Part shown: positions 1 to 8,907 of the stretch, piece by piece
Layout of the letters: every line of letters begins with the position of its first letter
How positions within the stretch are numbered: position 1 is the stretch's first letter
Assembly (NCBI GenBank): GCA_963825315.1
Contig: CAWGST010000001.1
Span: 248,001 to 312,000, forward strand
Source of the DNA: DASRLE01 sp963825315
Lineage (GTDB): Bacteria > Verrucomicrobiota > Verrucomicrobiia > Limisphaerales > Palsa-1400
Direction: 5' to 3'
Length of the DNA: 64,000 bases
Notes under the pieces: model-generated
Told to the model about the DNA's origin: nothing
Databases searched by the model: none
The model's input: the letters and a program-made list of their open reading frames with translations, nothing else
Position numbers and translations under genes: made by a program

Positions 1-685
1 CGCCGTGTTGCTGGTAGGCGGAGACGGGATGGTTGGTCGAATTGGATCCCCAAAAGATTTCCGGCGTGACGCCTTTGATCAGCAGCAATTCCGAGATGTC
101 ATCGATGGGGCCGTTTTTGCAATAATACGGCGGGTTTAAATGCAGGTAGTAATCGCTTTTCGCGCCGCTAAACCCCGCGGCTTCACTGGGGTTGATCCAA
201 TCCAGAATGGAGTCAATAATAGTGGAGGACTGCTCGGCATCGGTCACCCCCACCTCGGCCAGGGCCTTTTGCAAAATCTCCTTCTGCGGGCTTTTTGGGT
301 TGGCCACCATGTTGATGTCCCACTTCCGTTCCATGTCGGTGATGGTCACGCTGATGCGGCCCGGGCCCAGCGGCACATCCTTGAGCGGGATATTTTCGAC
401 ATCGTTGCTGCACGGGGAGGTTCCCCCCGCCCAAAATTGATTCAGGGCGTCGATGTTTTTCTGTTCGGCGCATTTATTGGCCAGGGCGTAGCGGGCCAAT
501 TCGATGCCCGACCGGCCCATCCATTCCATTTGCGCGTCGTAATCGGTGTTTCGCGCCAGACGCATTTCCGTGCTCATGGAAATGGCCAGGCTGCCGACGA
601 TGGCCGAAAGCACGATGATGGTCAGCATGACCAGCACCAAGGCGATGCCGCGGCGGGAAGTGCAACTGTTGAGGCGCGTTTTCAA
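1..685 (-). CDS. gspK: Type II secretion minor pseudopilin GspK (3' part beyond the window)
   Basis: The reading frame is open from about 685 to the left edge (about 228 codons seen). It begins with a short basic leader and the prepilin-like segment RRGIALVLVMLTIIVLSAIV, then a globular part with WINPSEAAGFSGAKSDYYL, typical of GspK, the minor pseudopilin at the tip of the type II secretion pseudopilus. It lacks the Glu+5 found in its neighbours, as is usual for GspK. No ATG lies before the hydrophobic helix; I choose a TTG start (683-685) that overlaps the TGA of gspJ, which implies translational coupling. It is last of the visible genes in the minus-strand gspF-H-I-J-K operon. Assignment rests on motif and gene order. 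Confidence 0.8.
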   Translation of the reverse strand, partial: MKTRLNSCTSRRGIALVLVMLTIIVLSAIVGSLAISMSTEMRLARNTDYDAQMEWMGRSGIELARYALANKCAEQKNIDALNQFWAGGTSPCSNDVENIPLKDVPLGPGRISVTITDMERKWDINMVANPKSPQKEILQKALAEVGVTDAEQSSTIIDSILDWINPSEAAGFSGAKSDYYLHLNPPYYCKNGPIDDISELLLIKGVTPEIFWGSNSTNHPVSAYQQHG

Positions 686-1340
686 TGGGCTTTGGCGGGC
701 ATGGCGATGGTGCGAACAATTAAATCGTACGGCACGTCCGAACGATCCGCCGGATGGCCCACGCCGAGAGTGACCCGGATCATGGGCGGAAAGGCATTGG
801 TGACAAGCAACTCAGTCGCCCAATCGCCATCCTGTTCAGACCAGAATTCCAACATGAAGATGCTCACATCGCGCGCCAGGGTGATGGGGTAGGGGGTGTT
901 TTGATCGTCGAGCGCCTCCAACAGCGGCGATTGATTCATGACCAGATTGTTCGTGCCGTCAACGTTTTCAACATCGAAGGTGACCCGCCGCATGACGTTG
1001 TCACCAAACAACCCGGACCCGGGAAGTCCGCCGGCGGGTGCGCCGCCACACTCAGCGAGGCGAACTTGCCGCTGGTGTCGGTCAGAAAGGCGTAATACTG
1101 GATGCTGTAGGGATTGGCGGAAATCTCGGAACTGGTCAGCGCGTCCTCCACGGTTCTCATGCCGACGCGCGCCCGTTGCGCGGCGGCGGCGGCGTTCTCC
1201 GCGATAATCTTGCCGTTGACCACGCATCTCCAACAGGCAATGACGCTGCCCATGACCAGCATAAAAAGAGCGATCGAGACCATGACTTCGATCAGGGTAA
1301 ACCCGGGATGATTTCTGCGGCTGGAAAATTTCGCTGGCAT
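682..1340 (-). CDS. gspJ: Type II secretion minor pseudopilin GspJ, single frameshift
   Basis: The N-terminus carries a prepilin peptidase site and helix (HPGFTLIEVMVSIALF) with Glu at +5, followed by a GspJ-like globular region. The reading frame breaks near 1015-1030 in the GC-rich run CCCGGGTCCGGG: before it the frame ends in PPADFPG, and the continuation (SGLFGDNVMRRVTFDVEN) is one base out of step, equivalent to one missing base. The second half runs cleanly to a TGA at 682 that overlaps the gspK start. Position between gspI and gspK supports the GspJ call. Whether the break is real or a sequence error is open; the many similar breaks in this window favour error. Confidence 0.75.
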
Positions 1341-1349
1341 CGCTCCAAA

Positions 1350-1766
1350 TCAGTGTAATCCCAGGTGGCTGGTCTGCGAATCGGGGCGGTAGAAAAGGAC
1401 GGTCAAGACGGAATCCGGTTTGCCGCCGGGGTTGATCACCGCTATTTCGACCTGAAACAGGCCGTTGGTGGCCGCTTCGGTGGTCTGCGAAATCCATCGG
1501 TAGCCCTCATAGACTGGGATATCACTAAAGTTTCCGGAGTCGCTGCCTTCTTCCAATTTGTTCGTGAGCGACAATTGCGCGGCCACCATGCCGGCCGTCG
1601 GGCCGCTGTTGCGCAAAATGGAAGCCGCGTGAAGTGACGAACTGAGCACGCCTAGAATGGTGAACATGGCCATGAAAAAAATGGCGACGGCGATCATCAC
1701 CTCCATGAGAGTGAAAGCGGCCTGGCCGGCGCGGCGTTCGCCGCGGTTTTGATCGGGCAATTTCAT
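1350..1766 (-). CDS. gspI: Type II secretion minor pseudopilin GspI
   Basis: A 138-residue protein with leader and helix AFTLMEVMIAVAIFFMAMFT, containing the conserved Glu+5 after the predicted cleavage site, so it should be processed by prepilin peptidase and assembled into the pseudopilus tip with GspJ and GspK. The C-terminal part is a short beta-rich domain (GYRWISQTTEAATNGLFQVEIAV), the usual size for GspI. The start codon overlaps the end of gspH by four bases, and nine bases separate its stop from gspJ, so the genes are cotranscribed. The I assignment rather than another minor pseudopilin comes mainly from gene order. Confidence 0.78.
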   Translation of the reverse strand: MKLPDQNRGERRAGQAAFTLMEVMIAVAIFFMAMFTILGVLSSSLHAASILRNSGPTAGMVAAQLSLTNKLEEGSDSGNFSDIPVYEGYRWISQTTEAATNGLFQVEIAVINPGGKPDSVLTVLFYRPDSQTSHLGLH

Positions 1767-2227
1767 CGGATGTCCTGTATGTCCGGCAGGGCCGTGACAG
1801 TATCGAGATAAATTTTTCGATACGCCCCGCCGGACGAGTGCAGGACGATGGTGAATTCGTCACTGGTGCCGTTGGGGAAGAAGCAGACCCTGGCGTCATC
1901 GGCCCTTTCAAGCTGGATGAAATTTACGCCCAAAATGTCGATGATAACGTCGTTGGGCAATTGGGCCTGGGGGAAGGCGCCGGGAACCTCGAAGGTGCCC
2001 AGCAGCGGATGGATGACCAGGAACGTTTTTTGATTGTTCATAATGGCGGCGCGGCGCGCCTCCTTGCAGGCCTCGACCATCTCGTATTCGGCCTTGCGCA
2101 TGCCTTCCCTTTGCAGCACACGCAGGAACCCAGGCAGGCCCATGGTCAGGGTCAGGCCAATGATGGCCACGACCATCATGACTTCGATCAAGGTGAAACC
2201 GCGCGGAAATGGCCGGCCCGGCTTCAT
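1763..2227 (-). CDS. gspH: Type II secretion minor pseudopilin GspH
   Basis: The prepilin signature PRGFTLIEVMMVVAIIGLTL starts about ten residues from the chosen ATG (2225-2227), which overlaps the TGA of gspF as ATGA. A longer upstream start would add an unlikely arginine-rich tail that lies inside gspF, so I reject it. The remaining 120 residues include VEACKEARRAAIMNNQKTF and a beta-rich tail, fitting the GspH/FimT domain. It belongs to the pseudopilus tip complex of the type II secretion system. The major pseudopilin GspG and the GspE/D/L/M genes are not in this window. Confidence 0.78.
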   Translation of the reverse strand: MKPGRPFPRGFTLIEVMMVVAIIGLTLTMGLPGFLRVLQREGMRKAEYEMVEACKEARRAAIMNNQKTFLVIHPLLGTFEVPGAFPQAQLPNDVIIDILGVNFIQLERADDARVCFFPNGTSDEFTIVLHSSGGAYRKIYLDTVTALPDIQDIR

Positions 2228-3518
2228 CGCACGTTGATGCTGGAAGTGATGGCGAAGAGGGCGGAAAGCACGCCGACGAGCAGGAAGCCGACGCCGCAGG
2301 CCATGACGCAAATAATGACCGGTTCGATCATATTGGTCATGACGCGCAAGGCAATGTCCAATTCGCCCTCGTAAGTTTCGGCCAGATTGCCCAGGGAACC
2401 GGGGACATCGCCGGTTTCTTCGCCGATTTTGACCAGATCGACCATCAATTGCGGAAATACTTTGCTGCGCGCCAGAGGTTCGGCGATGGTCTTTCCGTCC
2501 GTCACCTGCTGGCGGGTTTTGGCGATGGCCTCTTTAATGATGCGGTTGTCGATGATTTGCTCGGTGATCTCCATGGACTGCAACACGGGCACGCCGTTTT
2601 GCAGCAGAGTGGACAGGGTGCGGCAAAACTGTCCGAAGATATGCAGGCGCATGACCTTGCCGAAAATCGGCGCGCTGAGTTTCCATTGGTCGATCTTTAT
2701 CTTGCCCGCTTCCGTCGCGCGAAAACGATTGAAGAGGATGGCCGCGGCCACGATGATTAGGAGCATGACCACCACCAACGCTGAAAGAACGCATTCAGGC
2801 CGATGAGGATGCGCGTGGCCAGGGGCAATGTCACATGCATGCCCTGGAACAGTTGCATAAAGCTCGGCAGCATGACTGTCATGAAGAAAATACTGATGGC
2901 AATGCCGACGCAGCAAACGAACGCCGGATAAATCATGGCCGATTTAAACTTGTTCTGCACCTGGGAAAAGCGCTCGAAATGGTCCCCCATGCGGCGCAGC
3001 ACGTCAACCAGCGCGCCGCTTTGCTCGCCGGCCTTGACCATGTTGATGTAGAGGTTTGAAAATATGACCGGCTGTTTGCCCATGGCTTCGGACAGGCCCT
3101 TGCCTTCCATCACATCCTGCTTGAGCTGGCGGCTCACCTCGGAGGGAATGCCCTTGGTTTCCAGGTGGGTCATGCTGTTGAGCGCCACTGTCAACGGCAT
3201 GCCGGACTTGATCAGGTTGGCCAGTTGATTGGTGAAGGTGGCCAGTTCCTGGAGCTTCGGCTTGCGCTGGCGATTGAAGTACTGCCGCAGGGCGGGCGGC
3301 AGGAGCGCGCTCAATGATTTGCCAGTGACGGCGGGGTGCTCCGCGGCGGCGGCGGCGGCGGCGGCAACAGCGGCCGCGCCCTTGGGTATCTCGACCACGA
3401 TGGGGAACAAGCCGAGCCTTTCGATTTGCAGCAATGCGGCGGGGCGGTCGGCAACCTCCAACACGCCTGTAACCACCTCGCCCGAGCGGCGCCGGGCCTT
3501 GTACGTAAATTGAGCCAT
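2224..3518 (-). CDS. gspF: Type II secretion inner-membrane platform protein GspF, single frameshift
   Basis: Two T2SSF domains are visible: an N-terminal one (LATFTNQLANLIKSGMPL, KAGEQSGALVDVLRRMGDHF) and a second (FGQFCRTLSTLLQNGVPVLQ, KIGEETGDVPGSLGNLAETY) ending in a membrane helix. GspF is the polytopic platform protein that couples the GspE ATPase to pseudopilus assembly. The frame is broken near 2775-2785 inside a TGG repeat (TTGGTGGTGGTC); joining needs one added base and restores NAFFQ-LVVVMLLIIVAAA. An alanine-rich linker (positions about 50-58) comes from a GCC/GCG tract. The gene is the first of the gsp operon here; its promoter should lie in 3519-3784. Confidence 0.82.
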
Positions 3519-3784
3519 AGCTTAAATCAAGCGGAACCATCTGCCGATTCTCCCTCATAATAACCCGTCGGCGGGGGAAAGTTGCAAGTCAATCTTATCT
3601 TTATCAGCCCTGGGACGCATGTCACTTCAGGTTCTTTTCGCAACCGGGCTCTGACGGTTTTGCCTTCGATCCTGGTTATCGTTCTGTGACGGACGTCTTC
3701 CTACCAGCCCTTTAAAATTCCGGCCATCGGACAGAGCGTCACGCTGTCCGGCCCACCCGAGATGCGCTGGCGGAAGCCCTCTGG
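3519..3784. other. Intergenic stretch with a REP-like hairpin
   Basis: No gene is supported in this 266-base gap between gspF and the alcohol dehydrogenase gene, both read leftward. Bases 3728-3750 form an imperfect palindrome with a 7-bp outer stem (CGGACAG/CTGTCCG), resembling the REP-type hairpins seen elsewhere in the window. The hairpin lies downstream of the dehydrogenase stop but no U-run follows it, so a terminator role is uncertain. The gspF promoter must be somewhere in this gap; I see no convincing boxes. Confidence 0.45.
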
Positions 3785-4960
3785 CTAGATCGCCCCTTCC
3801 ACCACGGCGGCCAGCTCCTGGCGCGTTAAAACAATCGGGTTCGCCTTCATGCTGCTGGCGTTTTTTGACTTTGCCACCAGATCGGCGGCGTGTCGCGCCG
3901 TCAGGCCGTAGGCGCCGAGTTTTGGAATTTGCAGATCAGAAACCAACCGGGCCACCCATTCGACGCCATCGTTGGCCAGCGCGCTGCTCCGGCCTGTCAA
4001 CTGGCGCGCCACTTCTTCGTAGCGCGGAAGAGCCGGGCTGGCGGAATCGCGGGAGCGCAGAGCCGCCAGGTTGGCCGCCATCACCTGTGGCAGCAGCGCC
4101 GCGCAAATCGCGCCGTGGGGCGCGCCAAACATGCCGCCAATCACGCCTGCCAGACCATGCACCGCTCCCAGTCCGGCGTTGGCCAGCGCCAATCCCCCGA
4201 ACAGGCTGGCCAGGGCCATGTCCTCGCGCGCGACCGCGTTGCGCCCATTCTCAAAAGCCGCCCGCAACGACCGCGCCGCCCGCCCAATTCCTTCCACGCA
4301 CAACCCATCCGTCATGGGATTGGCCCGCCCGCTGACGTACGGCTCGATAAGCTGGGTGAGCGCATCCAGTCCCGTGCTGGCCGTCAGGGCCGGCGGCAAA
4401 TCCCAAGTCAATTCAGGATCCACCAGCGCCACTTTCGGCAGCATCAATGGACTGCGCAAACTGACTTTGACCCGGTGCTCCGATGAGGCGAGGACGGCGT
4501 TGCGTGTGACTTCCGCACCGGTGCCGGCCGTCGTCGGAATCGCCAGCAACGGGGCGGAGGACCGTGCCAACGGTTTGCCGCCGCCGATGACTTCGAGGTA
4601 ATCAAGCACATCCCCGTCGTTGGTCAGCATGGCGGCGATGGCCTTGCCCGCATCCAAGGCGCTGCCGCCGCCAAAGCCGATGACCAGATCGCACCGCTCC
4701 CGCCTGGCCAGGGCGACCCCCCGCCGAACCACCTCCAGATCAGGCTCTCCATCAACGGCAAAGGGAACGGCTCGAACCTCAAGCTCGCGCAAAGCATCCA
4801 ACAACCGTTTCGCCCGCGCCGCGTCGCGGCCCGTTGCCACCAGCGCATGGCGTCCGAATTCTTTGGCCAGCGGGCCGGCCCGGCTGATTGCGCCCGCGCC
4901 AAAAATGATCCGGGTGGCGGTGGCAAATTCAAAGCCATGGGATTTCCCCCGGTTCACCAT
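3785..4960 (-). CDS. Iron-containing alcohol dehydrogenase family protein
   Basis: A 391-residue group III (iron) alcohol dehydrogenase. Visible motifs are the NAD-binding GFGGGSALDAGKAIAAM, IPTTAGTGAEVT, and the metal site: Asp in STGLDALTQLIEPYVSGRAN, His in GAVHGLAGVIGG and His in GAPHGAI. The residue four after the first Asp is Gln where classical members have His, a variant common in one subfamily. Substrate is unknown; the family reduces or oxidises aldehydes, ketones and maleylacetate. It is the last gene of the operon GxGYxYP-GH2-araD-ABM-ADH, overlapping the preceding gene by a few bases, so a role in sugar or aldehyde catabolism is inferred from context. Confidence 0.85.
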   Translation of the reverse strand: MVNRGKSHGFEFATATRIIFGAGAISRAGPLAKEFGRHALVATGRDAARAKRLLDALRELEVRAVPFAVDGEPDLEVVRRGVALARRERCDLVIGFGGGSALDAGKAIAAMLTNDGDVLDYLEVIGGGKPLARSSAPLLAIPTTAGTGAEVTRNAVLASSEHRVKVSLRSPLMLPKVALVDPELTWDLPPALTASTGLDALTQLIEPYVSGRANPMTDGLCVEGIGRAARSLRAAFENGRNAVAREDMALASLFGGLALANAGLGAVHGLAGVIGGMFGAPHGAICAALLPQVMAANLAALRSRDSASPALPRYEEVARQLTGRSSALANDGVEWVARLVSDLQIPKLGAYGLTARHAADLVAKSKNASSMKANPIVLTRQELAAVVEGAI

Positions 4961-5259
4961 TTTTCGTCCGGCGGATGGAGGTTGGTGAATTTCACACTGA
5001 CGCGCGGCCCGGCCATCATGGGCGCAACCGCATCGCGCCAGATTTGATAATGCCGGGTCTCCTTATGTTTCGCCGGCGCCTCCGCGTTGCGATAGGCTTC
5101 GACGATGACAAAGAGGGCGGGAGCATCCGTTTGTTGCATCAAATCGAAGCGGGCGATGCCCGGTTCCTTCAAACTTTCCCGCGCATTGGCGACGGTGGCC
5201 TCTTGAAACGCCGCCACGCATTCGGGCTTGACGGATACGTGAACATGGACAACGAGCAT
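4954..5259 (-). CDS. Small antibiotic-biosynthesis-monooxygenase (ABM) fold protein, LsrG-like
   Basis: A 101-residue single-domain protein of the dimeric alpha/beta-barrel ABM superfamily. Recognisable parts are VHVHVSVKPECVAAFQ, GIARFDLMQQTDAPALF, VEAYRNAEAPAKHKETRHY and the closing MAGPR. This pattern is shared by LsrG-type isomerases and putative quinol monooxygenases. The exact reaction cannot be read from sequence. It starts ten bases after araD and overlaps the dehydrogenase gene, so it is translated as part of the same operon; a role in clearing a reactive sugar-derived intermediate is a guess. Confidence 0.75.
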   Translation of the reverse strand: MLVVHVHVSVKPECVAAFQEATVANARESLKEPGIARFDLMQQTDAPALFVIVEAYRNAEAPAKHKETRHYQIWRDAVAPMMAGPRVSVKFTNLHPPDEKW

Positions 5260-5268
5260 AAAACTTCC

Positions 5269-5969
5269 TCAAGCGGCCTGGGTTTGTCCGTAGTAGGACG
5301 CCGGACCGTGTTTGCGCAAAAAGTGGGTGTCCAGCAGCGCGCGCTGGATGGGTTTGGCCTTGGGATTGATGCGCAGCGTTTCCGCCGCCAGCCGGGCGAC
5401 AAACTCGAGGACGGCGGCGTTATGCACCGCCTCACCCGCGTTTTTGCCCCAGGCAAATGGCCCGTGGCCCGCCACCAGCGCCGCCGGAATATTCAGCGGG
5501 TCCAGATTCCTGAATCTTTCGACGATGACATAACCGGTATTCTCTTCGTAATTTCTTACGATTTCCCGCGTTCGAAGCGGCGGGTGGCCGGCACCCCGCC
5601 CTGCCAGTAATCGGCCTGGGTTGTTCCAAAAACAGGGATGCCTTTGCCCGCTTGCGCCCAGGCCGTGGCATAAAGGCTGTGAGTGTGGGCGATTCCTCCG
5701 ATGTCCTTAAACTTTCGATAGAGAACCAGATGCGTTGGCGTGTCAGAGCTGGGGCGGAGCCTGCCTGCCACGACTTTCCCCGTATCCAGCGAGACCACCA
5801 CCATCTGTGCCGCTTTCAGGCTTGCGTAGGCAACGCCGGAAGGCTTGATCACCATCAAACCGCGCGCGCGATCAACGCCGCTGACATTGCCCCAGGTTTG
5901 AACGACCAACCCTTCCCGGACAAGGTCAAGGTTGGCCCTGCAGACTTCCTTCTTGAGAGTTTCGATCAT
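5269..5969 (-). CDS. araD: L-ribulose-5-phosphate 4-epimerase (class II aldolase family), single frameshift
   Basis: The N-terminal half follows AraD closely: VVQTWGNVSGVDRARGLMVI, IKPSGVAYASLKAAQMVVVS, PSSDTPTHLVLYRKF and the metal-binding HTHS motif. After RRFERG the frame shifts at 5570-5580: one G missing from a G run restores EIVRNYEENTGYVIVERF, then the second metal region AGHGPFAWGKNAGEAVHNA and the closing LDTHFLRKHGPASYYGQ. AraD interconverts L-ribulose-5-P and D-xylulose-5-P. The start ATG overlaps the TGA of the GH2 gene. The complete family motif set apart from the one indel suggests a working gene with a sequence error. Confidence 0.85.
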
Positions 5970-8852
5970 GGTAGAATGGCTTGAGATGAATCAGCCGCCG
6001 AAGAAATGTCAATGGAAGCTCCGGCCAGGCCGTCCGCCTGCGCTGTCAAATGCAGCGTGCCCGCGTCCTTCCCGGCTTGCACGATGACTTGGGCCAGCCC
6101 GTTGAACGCGCTGCGCTTCCAATGCACCGCCTCGGGTTTATCCTGGAGTTCCAACGCCACCCCTTTGTTGATCCCGCCCGGTCCGTCCCAGTTGCGAACG
6201 GCCACGGCGATGGTGTTCTCTCCTTCATGCAGGAATTTTCGCACTTCGAAGGAAGGCTGGTTGTTGTAGTCGTGCGATTCTCCGGCCAGATGCCCGTTGA
6301 CATACACCCAACCCTCATCGTCAATCATGCCAAAGCTGATCGCGATGCTCTCTGTGGCCAGTTCCTGGGGAGTCGCCGCAAAGCGCGTTCGAAAAACGGC
6401 CGATTCGTTCGGAGCCAGCGGACCGCTGTCGGTTTGCACGTCCGCTTTGTCCCATTGGCTGTCGTCAAAGCTCTCCCGCACCTCGGGCCGCCGTGCGCGT
6501 GTCGGGCACTCGTTTCATGAGCCACTCATTGAGGGCGATCTTGTGGCTCCTCCGCGCGGGAATGAAGGTGTCCGGTTCGTGACAACTTGGGTCGCCGTTG
6601 CCCACGCCGAGTATCCGGCCCGGCCCGGCCAAATCCAAGTCAATCAGATTGCCTGCCACCGGCACGACGCGCCCCCGGTCGTCTGTCACCGCCATCGTGA
6701 TCACGGAAAGGTCCTCATCGCCGGCGCGGATGGAAGTCCGGTCCGCCGTGAGTTTAATGGCGGCCGGCGCTCCCGTCGTTTGCACCGCGTCTTCCGCGAT
6801 TTCTTGTCCCGCCTTGAAGCCCCGGGCCATGAGCGTGCCGGGCGCATACTTGACAGACCATTGCAGATGCGAGTTCTTCGGCATGGGCTTGCGCCCGAGG
6901 CTTTGCCCGTTGAGAAACAGCTCCACCTCTTCGCAATTGCTCAAGCAGCGCACGTCGATGTCCTGGCCTTCCTTGCCGGGCCAGTTCCAATGCGGCAGCA
7001 GATGCAGGACGGGACGGCCGCCCCACCAGGATTGGTAATAGTAGAAATTGTCCTTGGCAAAGCCGCACGTATCCAGGATGCCAAAATGCGAATTGATGCA
7101 CGGCCAGGCATAGGGCGTCGGCTCGCCGCGATAATCAAAGCCGGTCCAGACAAACCCGCCCGAGAGCCAGGGCCGGGCGGAATAGACTTTCCACCAGGCC
7201 TCGGCCGTGTTGCCCCAATCGGGACCAGTGTCATCGTAAGAGCTCATATAGCCGCGCTCTTTGTCGTTGGCATAAATGCCGCGCGTACACAAGGTGCTGG
7301 CTTGTTCGGTGCCAATCTCGGGCTGTTGGGGGTGCTTCTTGTGATAACTATCTTCCGAGCCGATATGATAATTCCAACCCCTGACATCCAGGACGCTGTT
7401 AACGCCTTCAAACACATCGCCCTCGTTGGCCGCCGCGGTACACAGGCGCGTCGGGTCCAGAGAATGAACCAGCCGCTGCATGGACTCGGCGCAACGCGCG
7501 CCCGCCGCCGTCGCTTGCTGGCTTTCCTCGTTGAAGAGCGACCAGATAAAAACACTGGGATGATTGCGGTCGCGGCGCACCTGCGATTCCAGGCGGGCCA
7601 GGTTTGCCGCGTCGCTGCCGAGCAGCCGGTTTTCGTCCATGACCAGCAAGCCCAGCCGGTCACAAGCTTCGAGCAACTCAGGAGTTGGCGCGTTGTGCGA
7701 TGTGCGAATGGCGTTGCCCCCCATGTCTTTCAAGCGCCGGACGCGGAAATATTGCAGAGCGTCGGGCAGGGCGGCGCCGACGCCCGCATGGTCCTGATGG
7801 TTGCAGGTGCCCTTAACCTCGTATGGATGCCCGTTCAATAGAAATCCCTTGTCCGCGTCAAAGGCCAATGTGCGAATGCCGAATTCAGTCTCCGTGCGGT
7901 CCACCACCTTGCCGCCGGAGGTGACGGTCGTGATGAGTTTATAGAGATTGGGCGATTCCGGCGACCAGAGGACAGGCGCGCGCACTTTCGTTTGTCCCAA
8001 GACCGGCTTGACGCCCCACGGCTTCAATTTTTTTGACTTTTCGGCGCGGGCCGCTGTTTTTCCCTGCGGATCAAGAATCTCCCACGCGACCGAGGCGCGC
8101 GCGGCATTGGTTTGCCCGTTCTTCAGCAAGGCCTCGAGATGAATGGTGGCGGGGCCTTCCGGAACATTATTGGGAAACTGGCTATAGACAAAAACCCCAT
8201 CCGGCGCGACAAAGAGCGGCCCGCTCTTGAGCAGCCAGACATGGCGGTAAATTCCAGCCCCTTCGTAGAACCAGCCCTCGAATTGCGAAGCATCCACCCG
8301 CACCGCCAGGGTATTCTCGCCGCCGCAATTGGCCAGGTCCGTGACGTCATACCGAAAACTGCTGTAACCGCTTTCATGATGGCCGATCAGCCAACCATTA
8401 AAAAAGACGCGGCAATCCCGATACACTCCGTCGAACTGGACCCAGAGGCGGCGGCCCTTGTCCGTCTCCGGCAGGGAAAAGGTGCGGCGATACCAGCCCA
8501 CGTCGTTCTGGTGAAAACCGGGTCCCACCGGCTTAAACCCGTGGCTGGTGTCGGAATGGGGATCAAACGGCAGCTCAATCGCCCAGTCGTGGGGCAGATT
8601 GACCTCGCGCCAACCCGCGTCGCCGAAATTTCGCGCGGCGGGACCCAGGCTGACGCCCGCCTTCTCCAGTTTTTCGGCCAGGCCCCAATCATCGCCCAAA
8701 TGGAACCTCCATCCATAATCCATCAACAATCGCTGGCGCGGTGAATTGTCGGCATGGGCGGCCCAAGCCGCGAGGCCCAAAGTCAACGCCATCACCTGGG
8801 CGGAGACAGCCAGCCGGCGGAACAGTTGCAAGGCGGGATATTTTCGTTTCAT
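5966..8852 (-). CDS. Secreted GH2 beta-galactosidase-type glycoside hydrolase, single frameshift
   Basis: A signal peptide follows the chosen ATG at 8850-8852 (MKRKYPALQLFRRLA, cleavage after AAHA). Then come the GH2 sugar-binding, immunoglobulin-like and TIM-barrel domains: WAIELPFDPHSDTSHGFKPV, GIRTLAFDADKGFLLNGHPY, KDMGGNAIRTSHNAPTPELL, the acid/base NEE in FIWSLFNEESQ and the nucleophile Glu in WTGFDYRGEPTPY. A DUF4982-like and a GH2 C-terminal domain follow. The frame breaks near 6485-6492; removing one base restores RTAPEVRESFDDSQWDKADV and adds a last galactose-binding-like domain. Activity on beta-galactosides is the family norm, but linkage specificity is unknown. The gene is coupled to araD (ATGA overlap) and lies 55 bases after the GxGYxYP gene. 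Confidence 0.85.
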
Positions 8853-8907
8853 AAGTATAAAGGCATTGTGAAACCAAGAGATAAACACGTTAGCCGCAAC
8901 GCACAAG

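Noticed and set aside
682..1340. Programmed frameshifting in gspJ, gspF, araD and others
   Set aside because: There is no shared slippery heptamer or downstream structure, the shifts have both signs, and the families do not use recoding; sequence error or mutation is simpler.
6297..7841. Long plus-strand open frame opposite the GH2 gene
   Set aside because: It is the antisense shadow of a high-GC gene; the minus strand carries full GH2 motifs and the plus frame shows no family and has shuffled composition.
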